A stretch of DNA of 12,500 nucleotides from Symbiodinium natans (GCA_905221605.1 CAJNDS010002079.1:470001-482500), one strand, 5' to 3'. Counted from the stretch's first letter, positions 1-6,107 are shown. The notes: generated by a model from the letters alone, not told the origin. Numbers and translations are program-made.

Positions 1-23
1 TTTGCGCTCACTGAAAATGATTC

Positions 24-131
24 CCCCCCTCCCTCCCCCAAGAAGATGGACTCCCGTATATGAGGTTGGCCCCACATGCCAAGCTGAGAGTGAACTCGAG
101 ACCCAGGGCTATTCCTTCAAACAAAAACACG
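24..131 (+). CDS. Candidate internal exon, product unknown
   Basis: A frame is open from 44 to a TAG at 155-157 (37 codons), reading RWTPVYEVGPTCQAES then a hydrophilic stretch ending near FKQKHG. It follows a strong pyrimidine run (21-39) ending in AAG at 40-42, so an acceptor at 42 or 45 is natural and the exon itself would start at 43 or 46. A GT at 132-133 after CACG, or at 148-149 where TTTAGGG repeats start, could be the donor. The mixed, non-repetitive residue composition looks coding. A minus-strand frame across the same island is also open, so the strand is only favoured. No protein family is recognised. Confidence 0.3.
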
Positions 132-141
132 GTCAAGGCCC

Positions 142-208
142 TTTAGGGTTTAAGTAGGGTTTATGGTTTAGGGTTTAGGGTTTAGGGTTTAGGGTTTAGG
201 GTTTAGGG
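142..208 (+). repeat. TTTAGGG block
   Basis: About nine telomere-like heptamers on the + strand. The first units are degenerate (TTTAAGTAGGG, TTTATGG) and the rest are clean. Confidence 0.95.
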
Positions 209-222
209 CCGATGTGCCGTGC

Positions 223-244
223 GGGGGGGGGGGGGGGGGGGGGG
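223..244. repeat. Poly-G, 22 bases
   Basis: Uninterrupted run of 22 G just after a TTTAGGG block. It may be imprecisely sized by sequencing and could form quadruplexes with the neighbouring G-rich repeat. Confidence 0.9.
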
Positions 245-280
245 AAGGCTAAGATTTTGGCTTGGGCCCGGAGATTGCAG

Positions 281-302
281 GTGACCATCCTGGAGCTTAC
301 CC
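281..302 (+). CDS. Candidate micro-exon, product unknown
   Basis: AG|G acceptor at 279-280 (GAGATTGCAG|GTG) and a GTAAAT donor at 303. One frame reads VTILELT and continues KFPT to a stop if unspliced. It is only 22 nt long, so chance is a real alternative. With the candidate exon ending at 131 it would delimit a 149-nt intron holding the first TTTAGGG block and the poly-G. Confidence 0.15.
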
Positions 303-489
303 GTAAATTTCCCACGTAATAAGCCCTGAAACCCCATCATGCCCCTTGATACCCTTACAGAGCTCTCTCGAGAGTCCCCTGAATCCTAAACCCTCGCCCT
401 TAGCCAGGCCTTACTATCTCCTGCGAGCAGTCAACCTAAGACCCTGCAACCCTGAAAGCCGAAAGGCAATTAACTCTACCCTTCCTTGA
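303..489. other. Spacer with degenerate CCCTAAA-like words
   Basis: No gene is seen. Scattered words such as CCCTGAAACCCC, CCTAAACCCTCGCCC and ACCCTGCAACCCTGAAA look like a decayed C-oriented array leading into the clean block that follows. Confidence 0.5.
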
Positions 490-531
490 CCCTAAACCCT
501 AAACCCTAAACCCTAAACCCTCAACCCTAAA
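490..531 (-). repeat. CCCTAAA block
   Basis: About six C-oriented telomere-like heptamers (one CCCTCAA), abutting a G-rich stretch. Confidence 0.95.
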
Positions 532-563
532 GGGGGAGGGGCGGGGGAGGTCGCCTCGCTCAG

Positions 564-609
564 GATTTAGCTTGGTGCCCAACCCGCTCATGGCGCGGGA
601 AGCCGCGCG
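564..609. CDS. Candidate exon island between C and T blocks
   Basis: On the + strand, CGCTCAG|G at 562-563 and GTACCT at 610 bound a 46-nt open segment starting DLAWCPTRSWRGK. On the minus strand, an AG|G after a C-rich run (in CCAAAGCCAAG) opens a frame starting VPRGFPRHERVG. Both readings are plausible; the strand is unresolved. Confidence 0.15.
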
Positions 610-650
610 GTACCTTGGCTTTGGGGGGGTTAGGGATTCAGGTAATTATA

Positions 651-727
651 GGCTGGTTTAGGGTCTAGGGTTAGGGTTTAGGGTTTAGGGTTTAGGGTTT
701 AGGGTTTAGGGTTCAGGGTTTAGGGTG
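651..727 (+). repeat. TTTAGGG block
   Basis: About ten T-oriented heptamers with GGTCTAGGG and GGTTCAGGG variants. It decays downstream (728-860) into words such as AAGGGTTTAAGGGCTTAAG. Confidence 0.93.
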
Positions 728-870
728 GGGCCTAAGGGGCTTTCGGGGCTCAGGTTTCGGGGGTGAAGAGGTTGAGGGCTAAGGGTCGATGATTTTTCGG
801 GCGTAAGGGTTTAAGGGCTTAAGAGTTTAAGGGCTTTGGGGTCTCAAGGTTTCGGACCCCGATACCCTAA
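728..870 (+). repeat. Decayed TTTAGGG-like stretch
   Basis: G-rich words (TTTAAGGGC, TTAAGAGTTTAAGGGC, TTTCGGGC) are recognisable relatives of TTTAGGG but too diverged to count as units. Orientation flips to C-type immediately after. Confidence 0.6.
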
Positions 871-1047
871 AACTCTACACTCCTAACTTTTAAACGCCCC
901 AAAAGCCGTAAAGCCCTAAACCTTAAACCCTGAAACCCGCAAACCGTGAAACCCTCAAACTTTCAGAATTCTAAGCCCCGAAAGCTTAAACCCTCAAGCT
1001 TTTTTATCCTAAACCCCTTGAAGCTTAAACCCTAAACCTGAAACCTC
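871..1047 (-). repeat. Degenerate CCCTAAA block
   Basis: C-oriented units with many substitutions (CCTTAAA, CCCTGAA, CCCGCAA, CCCTCAAACTTTC). It faces the decayed T-oriented stretch, giving an inverted arrangement with almost no loop. Confidence 0.75.
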
Positions 1048-1293
1048 AATATTCCAGCCTTGCGCGGACAAATGCACCTTATACCCTTCCTGCAGACGTC
1101 CAGAAAGGCCTCTTGAAACTCTGCAAGCACCAGCATGACTAAAAAACAAAACAGAAACTAGGACCGGACTAGGCCCTTATTCTTTTTTTGTGTGATGGTT
1201 TAGGGTTCCCTTATAAGCCCCTTGGTACCCTTCTTATTCCTAGGTGACCCTTGGGTCTAGGAAAGAGTATGGTTGCATTTCGGGCTCGCGCTG
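1048..1293. other. Unique spacer
   Basis: No recognisable gene. It holds a possible acceptor (CCCTTCCTGCAG ending at 1094), a T run at 1182-1189, one stray GGTTTAGGG (1197-1205) and no long frame. Confidence 0.4.
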
Positions 1294-1404
1294 CCCTAAA
1301 CCCTAAATCCTAACCCCTAAACCCCAAACCCTAAACCCAAAACCCTAAACCCTAAACCCTAAACCCGAAACCCTAAACCCTAAACCCTAAACCCTAAACC
1401 CTAA
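1294..1404 (-). repeat. CCCTAAA block
   Basis: About 15 C-oriented heptamers with variants CCCCAAA, CCCTAAATCC and CCCGAAA in the first half; the last units are clean. Confidence 0.95.
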
Positions 1405-1410
1405 GTCGAC

Positions 1411-1460
1411 CGAAGGCAGGCTGCCAGCCGGCCCTTTTCAGCCCCTGTGCGGCGCCGCTG
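1411..1460 (-). CDS. Candidate exon on the minus strand, product unknown
   Basis: GC-rich island between a CCCTAAA block and a TTTAGGG block. On the minus strand a C-rich run ending CCCCCCAG (1461-1462) precedes a 50-nt segment with two open frames, one reading SGAAQGLKRAGWQPAF, followed by a GT at 1409-1410. A + strand acceptor (CCCTTTTCAG, ending 1440) also exists, so the strand is favoured only. Confidence 0.22.
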
Positions 1461-1486
1461 CTGGGGGGAGGCGGGTGGCAGAGTCC

Positions 1487-1634
1487 AGGGTTAAGGGTTA
1501 GGGTTTAGGATTAGGGTTTAGGGTTTAGGGTTTATGGTCTAGGGTTTAGGGTTTAAGGTTTAGGGTTAGGGATTATAAGGGCTTAGAATCTAGAGTTTAG
1601 ACTGTCAGGGTGCAGGGTTCAGGGCTCAGGGCCC
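1487..1634 (+). repeat. TTTAGGG block, decaying
   Basis: T-oriented heptamers with TTAGGG hexamers, TTTATGG and TTTAAGG variants. It degrades after 1575 into GGGTGCAGGGTTCAGGGCTCAGGG. Confidence 0.88.
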
Positions 1635-1637
1635 CAC

Positions 1638-1710
1638 AACCCTAAATCCCAAACAGAGAAACAGGTACGCACTCCAAACCCTAACCCCTGCACCCTAACC
1701 CCTAAGCCAC
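1638..1710 (-). repeat. Degenerate CCCTAAA block
   Basis: Short C-oriented words (CCCTAAATCCC, CCAAACCCTAACCCC, CCCTAACCCC) directly following the previous T block, so orientation inverts here. Confidence 0.65.
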
Positions 1711-1783
1711 CCTGAGCGCAAAACACTATGCCACCGAATCACCGCCAAGCCCGACCAGCTGTTAAACAACGAATGCTACATCA

Positions 1784-1835
1784 CCCTAAACCCTAAACCC
1801 TGAACCCCAAACCTTACACCCTAGGCCCTGAGCCC
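1784..1835 (-). repeat. Short CCCTAAA block
   Basis: Two clean units then CCCTGAACCCC, CCTTACACCCTAGG and CCCTGAG decay. Confidence 0.8.
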
Positions 1836-1852
1836 TCCCTCCCAAGTTTGTG

Positions 1853-1890
1853 AGGTTTCGGGTTTAGGGTTTCAGGTTTCGAGTCTCAGG
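1853..1890 (+). repeat. Short TTTAGGG-like block
   Basis: TTTCGGGTTTAGGGTTTCAGG followed by TTTCGAGTCTCAGGG; degenerate. Confidence 0.65.
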
Positions 1891-2029
1891 GAGTGGTGGG
1901 AAGTATTCGGGAACCTTAGGGAAGCGAAGGGAGTCCTGGGGACTAGTAGGGAGTACTAGAAATCTTGGGTTCCATACCCCCCTTGAAACCCCCTTCCTTA
2001 CGGACCCTGTGAGTCTAGGTTTCACACTC
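1891..2029. other. Unique spacer
   Basis: Internally repetitive purine-rich words (GGGAGT, GGGAAG, GGGGACTAGTAGGGAGTACT). No gene seen. Confidence 0.4.
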
Positions 2030-2118
2030 AAACCCCAAACCCTAAACCCTTCTCAAAACCCTATATACACCCCAAACCCTAAACCCTAAACCCTACACCC
2101 TAAACCTTAAACCCTAAA
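2030..2118 (-). repeat. CCCTAAA block
   Basis: Interrupted C-oriented units including CCCCAAA, CCCTTCTC, CCCTACA and CCTTAAA variants. Confidence 0.85.
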
Positions 2119-2142
2119 GATTAAGGTTTTGTTTTGCATCTA

Positions 2143-2262
2143 AAAGCTGAGAAGGAGAGTGGCAGCATCTCCGGCGCCGGCACCTCGGCGGCGACGGAGG
2201 CGCCGTCCGCGCCCCCAGAGCCGCGACCTGGCGTTCAAGAGGCCCGAAACCCTAGGCCCTAA
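2143..2262 (+). CDS. Small GC-rich open segment, possible exon
   Basis: After a T-rich run (2126-2135) an open frame begins KAEKESGSISGAGTSAATEA, continues with Pro/Glu-rich residues and ends RNPRP at a TAA supplied by the first CCCTAA (stop 2260-2262). GC content is far above the flanking repeats and Ala/Ser/Pro/Glu richness is typical of a disordered coding segment. An arginine-rich alternative frame is also open. No family is recognised. Confidence 0.22.
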   Translation, partial: KAEKESGSISGAGTSAATEAPSAPPEPRPGVQEARNPRP

Positions 2263-2408
2263 AGCCCTAAGCCCTAAGCCCTAGGCCCTAAACCCTAAAC
2301 CCTAAACCCTAAACCCTAAACCCTAAACCCTAAACCCTAAACCCTAAACCCTAAACCCTAAACCCTAAACCCTAAACCAAAACTAAAACCTACAACCCTA
2401 AGCCCGAA
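2243..2408 (-). repeat. CCCTAAA block with CCCTAAG edge
   Basis: Begins with CCCTAGG, CCCTAAAG and CCCTAAG units, then about 13 clean CCCTAAA heptamers (2286-2378), then decay. Confidence 0.95.
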
Positions 2409-2671
2409 GCCTGTTTTCTAATTTCATTTTTTTAGCTGTAGGGTTTGGGGAACTCCTGAAAACCCGAGTTACCCGAAGCAGCGAACCCTTATTGTTCTTG
2501 CGATACTCTGGTTCCCCGTGAAATTCGGGGCTTAGGATTTAGGGGTTACGTAGCAGTTTTAAGTTTGATGAAGTAGGGCTGATGAAGTAGGGCGGGCTTA
2601 GGCTGGTTCAGACTGTTTGAGTCTATGGCTTGGGAAGAGTTAGTACCCTGCCTGGGAGCCCCCCCCATCCG
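2409..2671. other. Unique spacer with a 14-bp tandem duplication
   Basis: TGATGAAGTAGGGC is repeated exactly at 2566-2579 and 2580-2593. A small inverted repeat CCCCG...CGGGG lies near 2513-2530. A few decayed TTTAGGG-like words occur at 2530-2546. No gene seen. Confidence 0.55.
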
Positions 2672-2871
2672 CTAACCCCTAAACCCCTAAACCCCTAAAC
2701 CCCTAAACCCCTAAACCCCTAAACCCCTAAACCCCTAAACCCCTAAACCCCTAAACCCCTAAACCCCTAAACCCCTAAACCCCTAAACCCCTAAACCCCT
2801 AAACCCCTAAACACCTAAACCCCTAAACCCCTAAACCCCTAAACCCCTAAACCCCTAAACCCCTAAACCCC
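2672..2871 (-). repeat. CCCCTAAA octamer array, 25 copies
   Basis: Exactly 200 bp of an 8-bp unit with a single substitution (C to A at 2813). The G-rich strand reads TTTAGGGG, which differs from the Chlamydomonas octamer TTTTAGGG. Its uniformity next to a 7-mer array shows local amplification of one variant. Confidence 0.97.
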
Positions 2872-2883
2872 AGACCCCAAAAC

Positions 2884-3018
2884 CTTAAACCCTAAACCCT
2901 AAACCCTAAACCCTAAGCCCTAAACCCTAAACCCTAAACCCTAAACCCTAAACCCTAAACCCTAAACCCTAAACCCTAAACCCTAAACCCTAAACCCTAA
3001 ACCCTAAACCCTAAACCC
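2884..3018 (-). repeat. CCCTAAA array
   Basis: About 19 near-perfect C-oriented heptamers (one CCCTAAG, first unit CCTTAAA) ending CCCAG, which supplies an acceptor-like AG to the next island. Confidence 0.97.
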
Positions 3019-3020
3019 AG

Positions 3021-3079
3021 GCCGGGAAGCCGGGAGCTGATGGAGCTCTCAGATCCAGAGATCGCGGAGGAGGACGCAG
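3021..3079 (+). CDS. Candidate exon framed exactly by telomere-like arrays
   Basis: A 59-nt island whose left edge is CCCTAAACCCAG|GCC and whose right edge is ACGCAG|GTTTAGGG, both matching eukaryotic splice consensus. One frame (phase 1 in, 1 nt out) reads PGSRELMELSDPEIAEEDA, an acidic amphipathic-looking segment. A second frame is also open, the third is closed. On the minus strand a weaker exon with an acceptor inside the island is possible. No family is recognised. This is the cleanest example of the repeat-bounded island pattern. Confidence 0.35.
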
Positions 3080-3290
3080 GTTTAGGGTTTAGGGTTTAGA
3101 GTTTAGAGTTTAGGGTTTGGGGTTTGGGGTTTAGGGTTTGGGGTTTAGGGTTTGGGGTTTGGGGTTTAGGGTTTAGGGTTTGGGGTTTAGGGTTTTTGGT
3201 TTGAGGTTTGGGGTTTCGGGTTTGGGGTTTAGGGTTTGGGGTTTAGGGTTTGGGGTTTAGGGTTTGGGGTTTAGGGTTTGGTTTTGGGGG
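3080..3290 (+). repeat. TTTAGGG / TTTGGGG mixed array
   Basis: T-oriented array in which TTTGGGG and TTTAGGG alternate. At 3224-3280 the two alternate regularly, a 14-bp dimeric higher-order unit. A few TTTAGAG and TTTCGGG variants occur. Confidence 0.95.
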
Positions 3291-3323
3291 CAAAGCCCTA
3301 ATTTCCAAGGAGGTCCCGAACAT

Positions 3324-3386
3324 CTAAACCCTAAACCCCTAAATGCCTCAACCCCTAAACCCTAAAACCCCTAAACCCTAGACCCT
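3324..3386 (-). repeat. Short CCCTAAA block
   Basis: Mix of CCCTAAA, CCCCTAAA and CCCCTAAATG units. Confidence 0.8.
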
Positions 3387-3411
3387 GTCACTGTGGTTGG
3401 CTTGTATATGT

Positions 3412-3492
3412 TGCTTCTGTTCTTTTCTTATCTGCTTTCTTTCTGTGCTTTCTTCTTCGCTTTTCCTCTTTGCATTTCTTCTTTGCCTTTCT
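3412..3492 (+). repeat. Pyrimidine-rich tract
   Basis: About 80 bp, strongly T/C-rich on the + strand (TTCTTTTCTTATC, CTTTCTTCTTCGC, TTTCTTCTTTGCC). It could be the polypyrimidine region of an intron, with AG at 3508-3509 or 3514-3515 as candidate acceptors, or simply low complexity. Confidence 0.6.
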
Positions 3493-3533
3493 ATTGGGGG
3501 GCACCAAGTCCTAGAATGCACGGAAAACACAGA

Positions 3534-3728
3534 AAACCCTAAGCCCTAAACCCATCAAGCCCTCAACCCCAAACATGCACAAGGATTGCTTTACATCTAA
3601 TTTTAGTAGCCCTGAAGCCTCCGCAACCCTGCACAAAAACCTTCCACCCTGCCCTAAAGCCCCCCAAAGTACACTTCCCAAGAAGGCCCAACCCCTAAAT
3701 CTAAAACAGCCAGAGCAGAGACTTCCTC
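3534..3728 (-). repeat. Decayed CCCTAAA-like region
   Basis: Starts with CCCTAAGCCCTAAACCC, then diverged words (CCCTGAAGCC, AACCCTGCACAAAAACC, CCCTAAAGCC). An open frame here depends on the decayed repeats and is not taken as a gene. Confidence 0.5.
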
Positions 3729-3822
3729 AACCCGAAACCCTAAACCCTAAACCCTTAACCCTAAACCCTAAACCCTAAACCCTAAACCCGAAACCTTAAA
3801 CCTAAACCCTAACTACCCTAAT
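3729..3822 (-). repeat. CCCTAAA block
   Basis: About 12 C-oriented units with CCCTTAA, CCCGAAA and CCTTAAA variants. Confidence 0.93.
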
Positions 3823-3934
3823 AAATTGGGCCAAGAACTCAAAGACTCCCTAAACCCCCAGTTCGTTGAAGGGGCTTTGGGTTTAGAGTCTCGGGGGGTC
3901 GTTAGTAATAAGACACCCGTGTCTGCCTAGACTC
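3823..3934. other. Unique spacer with a possible micro-exon
   Basis: CCCTAAACCCCCAG|TTCGTTGAAGGGGCTTTGG|GTTTAGAG at 3850-3888 mimics the repeat-bounded exon pattern (19 nt, FVEGAL), but it is too short to call. Confidence 0.25.
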
Positions 3935-4040
3935 CAAACCCTAAACCCTAATTCTTAAACCCTAAACCCTAAACCCTGAACCCTGAACCCTGAACCCTAA
4001 ACCCTAAACCCTAAACCCTAAACCCTAAAACCTAAACCTA
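3935..4040 (-). repeat. CCCTAAA block with CCCTGAA run
   Basis: C-oriented heptamers; three consecutive CCCTGAA units (3975-3995) show local spread of a variant. Confidence 0.95.
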
Positions 4041-4043
4041 TAC

Positions 4044-4142
4044 AATTGTCATGAAGCTCGGCCGTTCTGCCATCTGCCTACAAGCGGGCGCCATGTGTAC
4101 AGAAAAGGAGTTCCGCCTATGCAGCAGAGACCTGGAACCACG
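4044..4142. CDS. Candidate exon island between C and T arrays
   Basis: On the + strand, CTACAAG ending 4084 and CACG|GTTTAGGG at 4143 bound a 58-nt segment open in all three frames (one begins RAPCVQKRSSAYAAETWNH). On the minus strand, CTGCATAG|G at 4117-4118 to GTATAG at 4042-4043 bounds 73 nt, open as RNSFSVHMAPACRQMA and onward. The island is unique, non-repetitive and GC-balanced. The strand cannot be settled from sequence alone. Confidence 0.22.
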
Positions 4143-4243
4143 GTTTAGGGTTTAGGGTTTAGGGTTTAGGGTTTAGGGTTTAGGGTTTAGGGTTTAGGGT
4201 TTAGGGTTTAGGGCTTAGGGCTTAGGGCTTAGGGTTTAGGGCT
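4143..4243 (+). repeat. TTTAGGG array with CTTAGGG run
   Basis: About ten clean T-oriented heptamers then three CTTAGGG units (the complement of the CCCTAAG variant seen elsewhere), then one TTTAGGG and GGCTC. Confidence 0.96.
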
Positions 4244-4648
4244 CAAAGCTTCGTAAGCTCAGTGCCTCTTAGTAGGAAATCGGGGAATTTTCGGTACGCG
4301 GCGCCCTCGACCCTAAACTCTTGGCCCCAAACCCCAGAATAGACTTCGAGCTCCACCCCTCAGCCCCAAGTAAGTGCAAGGGTTAGTCTTGAGTTTCCCC
4401 TTTGGGGGTAAGCGGAGCTTGTGTAGAAATTGAGGCCGCAATAGCCAAGCCCGACATAGACTTCGAAATCCCTCATCCCCTATACCCTCAATCCTGAGCA
4501 CTATAAAACCTAAAACTTAACGTTTTAACGTACCCCACGCCGGCAAGCACGCGGTGCTCCGGCCTGCGCGCCGCCCATGCGCGCTGCAAGCAGCCTGCTG
4601 AACGCGGACCTTTGGTGTAGCTTGTCCATAAATTTATAGGGTTTTCGA
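4244..4648. other. Mixed spacer with weak CCCTAAA words
   Basis: CCCTAAACTC and CCCCAAACCCCAG at 4311-4337 start a decayed C-oriented stretch. A strong donor-like GTAAGT (4370-4375) follows CCCCAA. The motif ATAGACTTCGA occurs twice (4340-4350 and 4456-4466) with similar downstream CCCCTCA-like sequence, suggesting a diverged duplication of about 45 bp. A minus-strand open frame here has no coding character. Confidence 0.4.
4534..4614. CDS. Candidate exon island, GC-rich
   Basis: Very GC-rich island between decayed C-type and T-type repeats. On the + strand, GGCAAG ending 4547 and GTGTAG at 4615 bound 67 nt, open as TRCSGLRAAHARCKQPAERG. On the minus strand, GCTTGCAG (4584-4585) and GTACGT (4533-4528) bound 50 nt, open as RAWAARRPEHRVLAGVG. 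The strand is unresolved. Confidence 0.2.
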
Positions 4649-4693
4649 GTTTAGGGTTTAGGGTTTAGAGTTTAGGGTTTAGGGTGCAGGGTT
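4649..4693 (+). repeat. Short TTTAGGG block
   Basis: About six T-oriented heptamers with one TTTAGAG, ending GGGTGCAGGGTTGAG. Confidence 0.92.
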
Positions 4694-5132
4694 GAGTGGT
4701 CACATTCACACCTGAAGAGTTCCAGGTAGGCCCACTGGATATGTTTGCTTACTGCCGTTTAAGAGGACCAGGTATAGAAAGGTTTTCAGAAGGTGTAAAG
4801 GGCCGATCTATTTTTTCGCCAACGTTGGTTCTGTTTATAAGGGGCCTTCAGTCTATGTTTAAGGGTGGTTTTGAGACACATGTTGTTTGTCTTTCTCACA
4901 ATTGTACTACTCAACTTATACTCTTGCACCCGTTGGAAATGTCACTATCAGATTCTTGACAAACTTTTACAGAGATTGAGGTTACAGAAATTAAAGAGAT
5001 TGTGTGGTGGCAGTATACAGATCCCATTTGTGTAGTACAATAAGATGCAACACCATGCGAAGAGTCGACGGGCTAGGGCTTGGGTGTAGAAGGTTTCAGG
5101 TGGAGGGTGTAGGTTGTAGGTTTTCGGGCTTG
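4694..5132. other. Longest repeat-free stretch, first part
   Basis: AT-richer than the islands. A + strand frame is open from an ATG at 4741 to 4959 (MFAYCRLRGPGIERFSEGVK at its start, 72 codons) but shows no motif or domain, and the composition is unlike the GC-rich islands. It could be a fragment of a transposable element, non-coding DNA or an exon. Donor-like CCAGGTAGG and CCAGGTATAG lie inside it. Confidence 0.3.
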
Positions 5133-5277
5133 TACTTGGAGGTTCATGGTACTTACTAACCATTTAGAGCTGTACTTATAACCCAAGTTATAATCCCCTT
5201 AAGTGCCCTAATATGGTTATAATTTGGGTTATAAGTACAGTTATAAATGGTTAAGAAGTACCATGAACCTTCAAGTA
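5133..5277. mobile_element. Hairpin element, MITE-like
   Basis: Two 62-bp arms (5133-5194 and 5216-5277) are inverted copies with roughly seven mismatches, separated by about 21 bp. Outer ends are TACTTG and CAAGTA. The tetramer GGCT lies just outside both ends (5127-5130 and 5278-5281), a possible target-site duplication, although two bases separate it from the left arm. There is no coding capacity. A small non-autonomous inverted-repeat transposon is the simplest reading; a structured RNA locus is an alternative. Confidence 0.55.
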
Positions 5278-5424
5278 GGCTGAATGAAGCATCACTAGGG
5301 TGTAAGGGAAGCTCGCAGCACCTGGAACCCCCACAAGACCCGCAGTACTTAACCTAGTTCCGTTACAAGCACCCGTTCACCGGACTTATGGTTGCAACGA
5401 CAGCGTTAGAATGCTACTTTCGTG
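5278..5424. other. Unique spacer
   Basis: No gene or repeat recognised. It runs up to the next CCCTAAA block. Confidence 0.35.
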
Positions 5425-5467
5425 TAACCCTAAACCCTAAACCCTAAGCCCGAAACCCTAAACCCTC
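5425..5467 (-). repeat. Short CCCTAAA block
   Basis: Six C-oriented units with one CCCTAAG and one CCCGAAA. Confidence 0.93.
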
Positions 5468-5755
5468 TAGCCAAAACTGGCTGCGGATGCCGTCCCTAGT
5501 CAGTCAGGAAGAATCTTTTCTTTTTTTGGGGGAGGGGAGGTTGTACGATTTTACGGGGAGGTTCTTAAGCAGTAGTGGGGTTCGAGGGCTGCTGAGCTTT
5601 CTGACGCTCTGGGGGGAGCGCCGAGTGGATCGCTGTCACGCATATCAGTCCCTATGCACACCCTCATGGTATAGTGCCTGTTTTCACTCCTCCCCCCATC
5701 CCCCCCGTTTATATGCACCAGTGAGCACAGTCGCGCGGAAACCCATGAGCCTTGC
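5468..5755. other. Unique spacer, weak coding signal
   Basis: A + strand frame is open 5487-5765, starting MPSLVSQEESFLFLGEGRLY, but it ends on a TAA inside the following CCCTAAA repeats and has no recognisable motif. A T/G-rich run (5519-5538) and a C-rich run (5692-5706, complement G-rich) are the main compositional features. A perfect GCCAAAACTGGC-type short dyad sits at 5470-5481. Confidence 0.3.
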
Positions 5756-5850
5756 CAAACCCTAAACCCTAAACCCTAAACCCCAAACCCTAAACCCTAA
5801 ACCCCAAACCCTAAACCCTAAACCCCAAACCCTAAACCCTAAACCCTTAA
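5756..5850 (-). repeat. CCCTAAA array with 21-bp higher-order period
   Basis: CCCCAAA appears at 5781, 5802 and 5823, exactly 21 bp apart, each separated by two CCCTAAA units. This trimeric unit means blocks of three heptamers were duplicated together. Confidence 0.95.
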
Positions 5851-5859
5851 AGCATGAGA

Positions 5860-5912
5860 TCAGGCAAAGTCTGCTGCAACCTGGATGTGGGCAGCTTCCT
5901 TGAGTTCCGGGC
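5860..5912 (-). CDS. Candidate exon on the minus strand, possibly terminal
   Basis: On the minus strand, GGCTCTGTGACAG|G (AG at 5913-5914) precedes a frame reading PELKEAAHIQVAADFA and a TGA (5862-5860). The two other minus frames are also open for most of the island. On the + strand a 28-residue frame MRSGKVCCNLDVGSFLEFRA... starts at 5854 and stops at 5940. Neither strand matches a known protein. Confidence 0.2.
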
Positions 5913-5955
5913 CTGTCACAGAGCCGGCCAGGAGTCTTGATAGCAGCTTAAACTC

Positions 5956-6004
5956 GCTAAACCCTAAACCCTGAACCCTAAACCCTAAACCCTAAACCCT
6001 AAAC
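5956..6004 (-). repeat. Short CCCTAAA block
   Basis: Six to seven C-oriented heptamers with one CCCTGAA, ending CCCTAAAC. Confidence 0.95.
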
Positions 6005-6103
6005 TGGAGTGGTTCTCTTGTGGGTTTTTGGGCTCATGCCCCAGGTTCCTTCTTGCAAGGAGACCTGCGAACCAGTTTGCCAGAAGGGCTTAAACGCAAC
6101 TTA
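6005..6103. CDS. Candidate exon island between C and T blocks
   Basis: On the minus strand, CTGGTTCGCAG|G (6065-6066) to CCA|GTTTAGGG (6003-6004) bounds 60 nt at 6005-6064 with an open frame reading VSLQEGTWGMSPKTHKRTTP. On the + strand, TTCCTTCTTGCAAG|G (6058-6059) to GT at 6104 bounds 44 nt, with frames ETCEPVCQKGLNAT or DLRTSLPEGLKRNL. Both have a good polypyrimidine-acceptor on their own strand. The minus reading joins the candidate exon at 5860-5912 across a 92-nt GT-AG intron that starts with TTTAGGG units. Confidence 0.25.
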
Positions 6104-6107
6104 GTTT

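Noticed and set aside
2672-2871. CRISPR-like array
   Set aside because: The units are contiguous 8-mers without spacers; a telomere-like tandem repeat.
142-3018. A chromosome end (true telomere)
   Set aside because: Blocks are short, degenerate, interrupted by unique DNA and occur in both orientations.
3575-3778. 67-codon + frame with LNPKP ending
   Set aside because: Lies on decayed CCCTAAA-like sequence and ends in the clean repeats; no motif and no splice logic.
4313-4501. 62-codon minus frame
   Set aside because: Overlaps decayed repeats on both ends; no domain or composition signal.
4948-5163. 71-codon minus frame into the hairpin element
   Set aside because: Runs into one arm of the inverted repeat and shows no coding signature.
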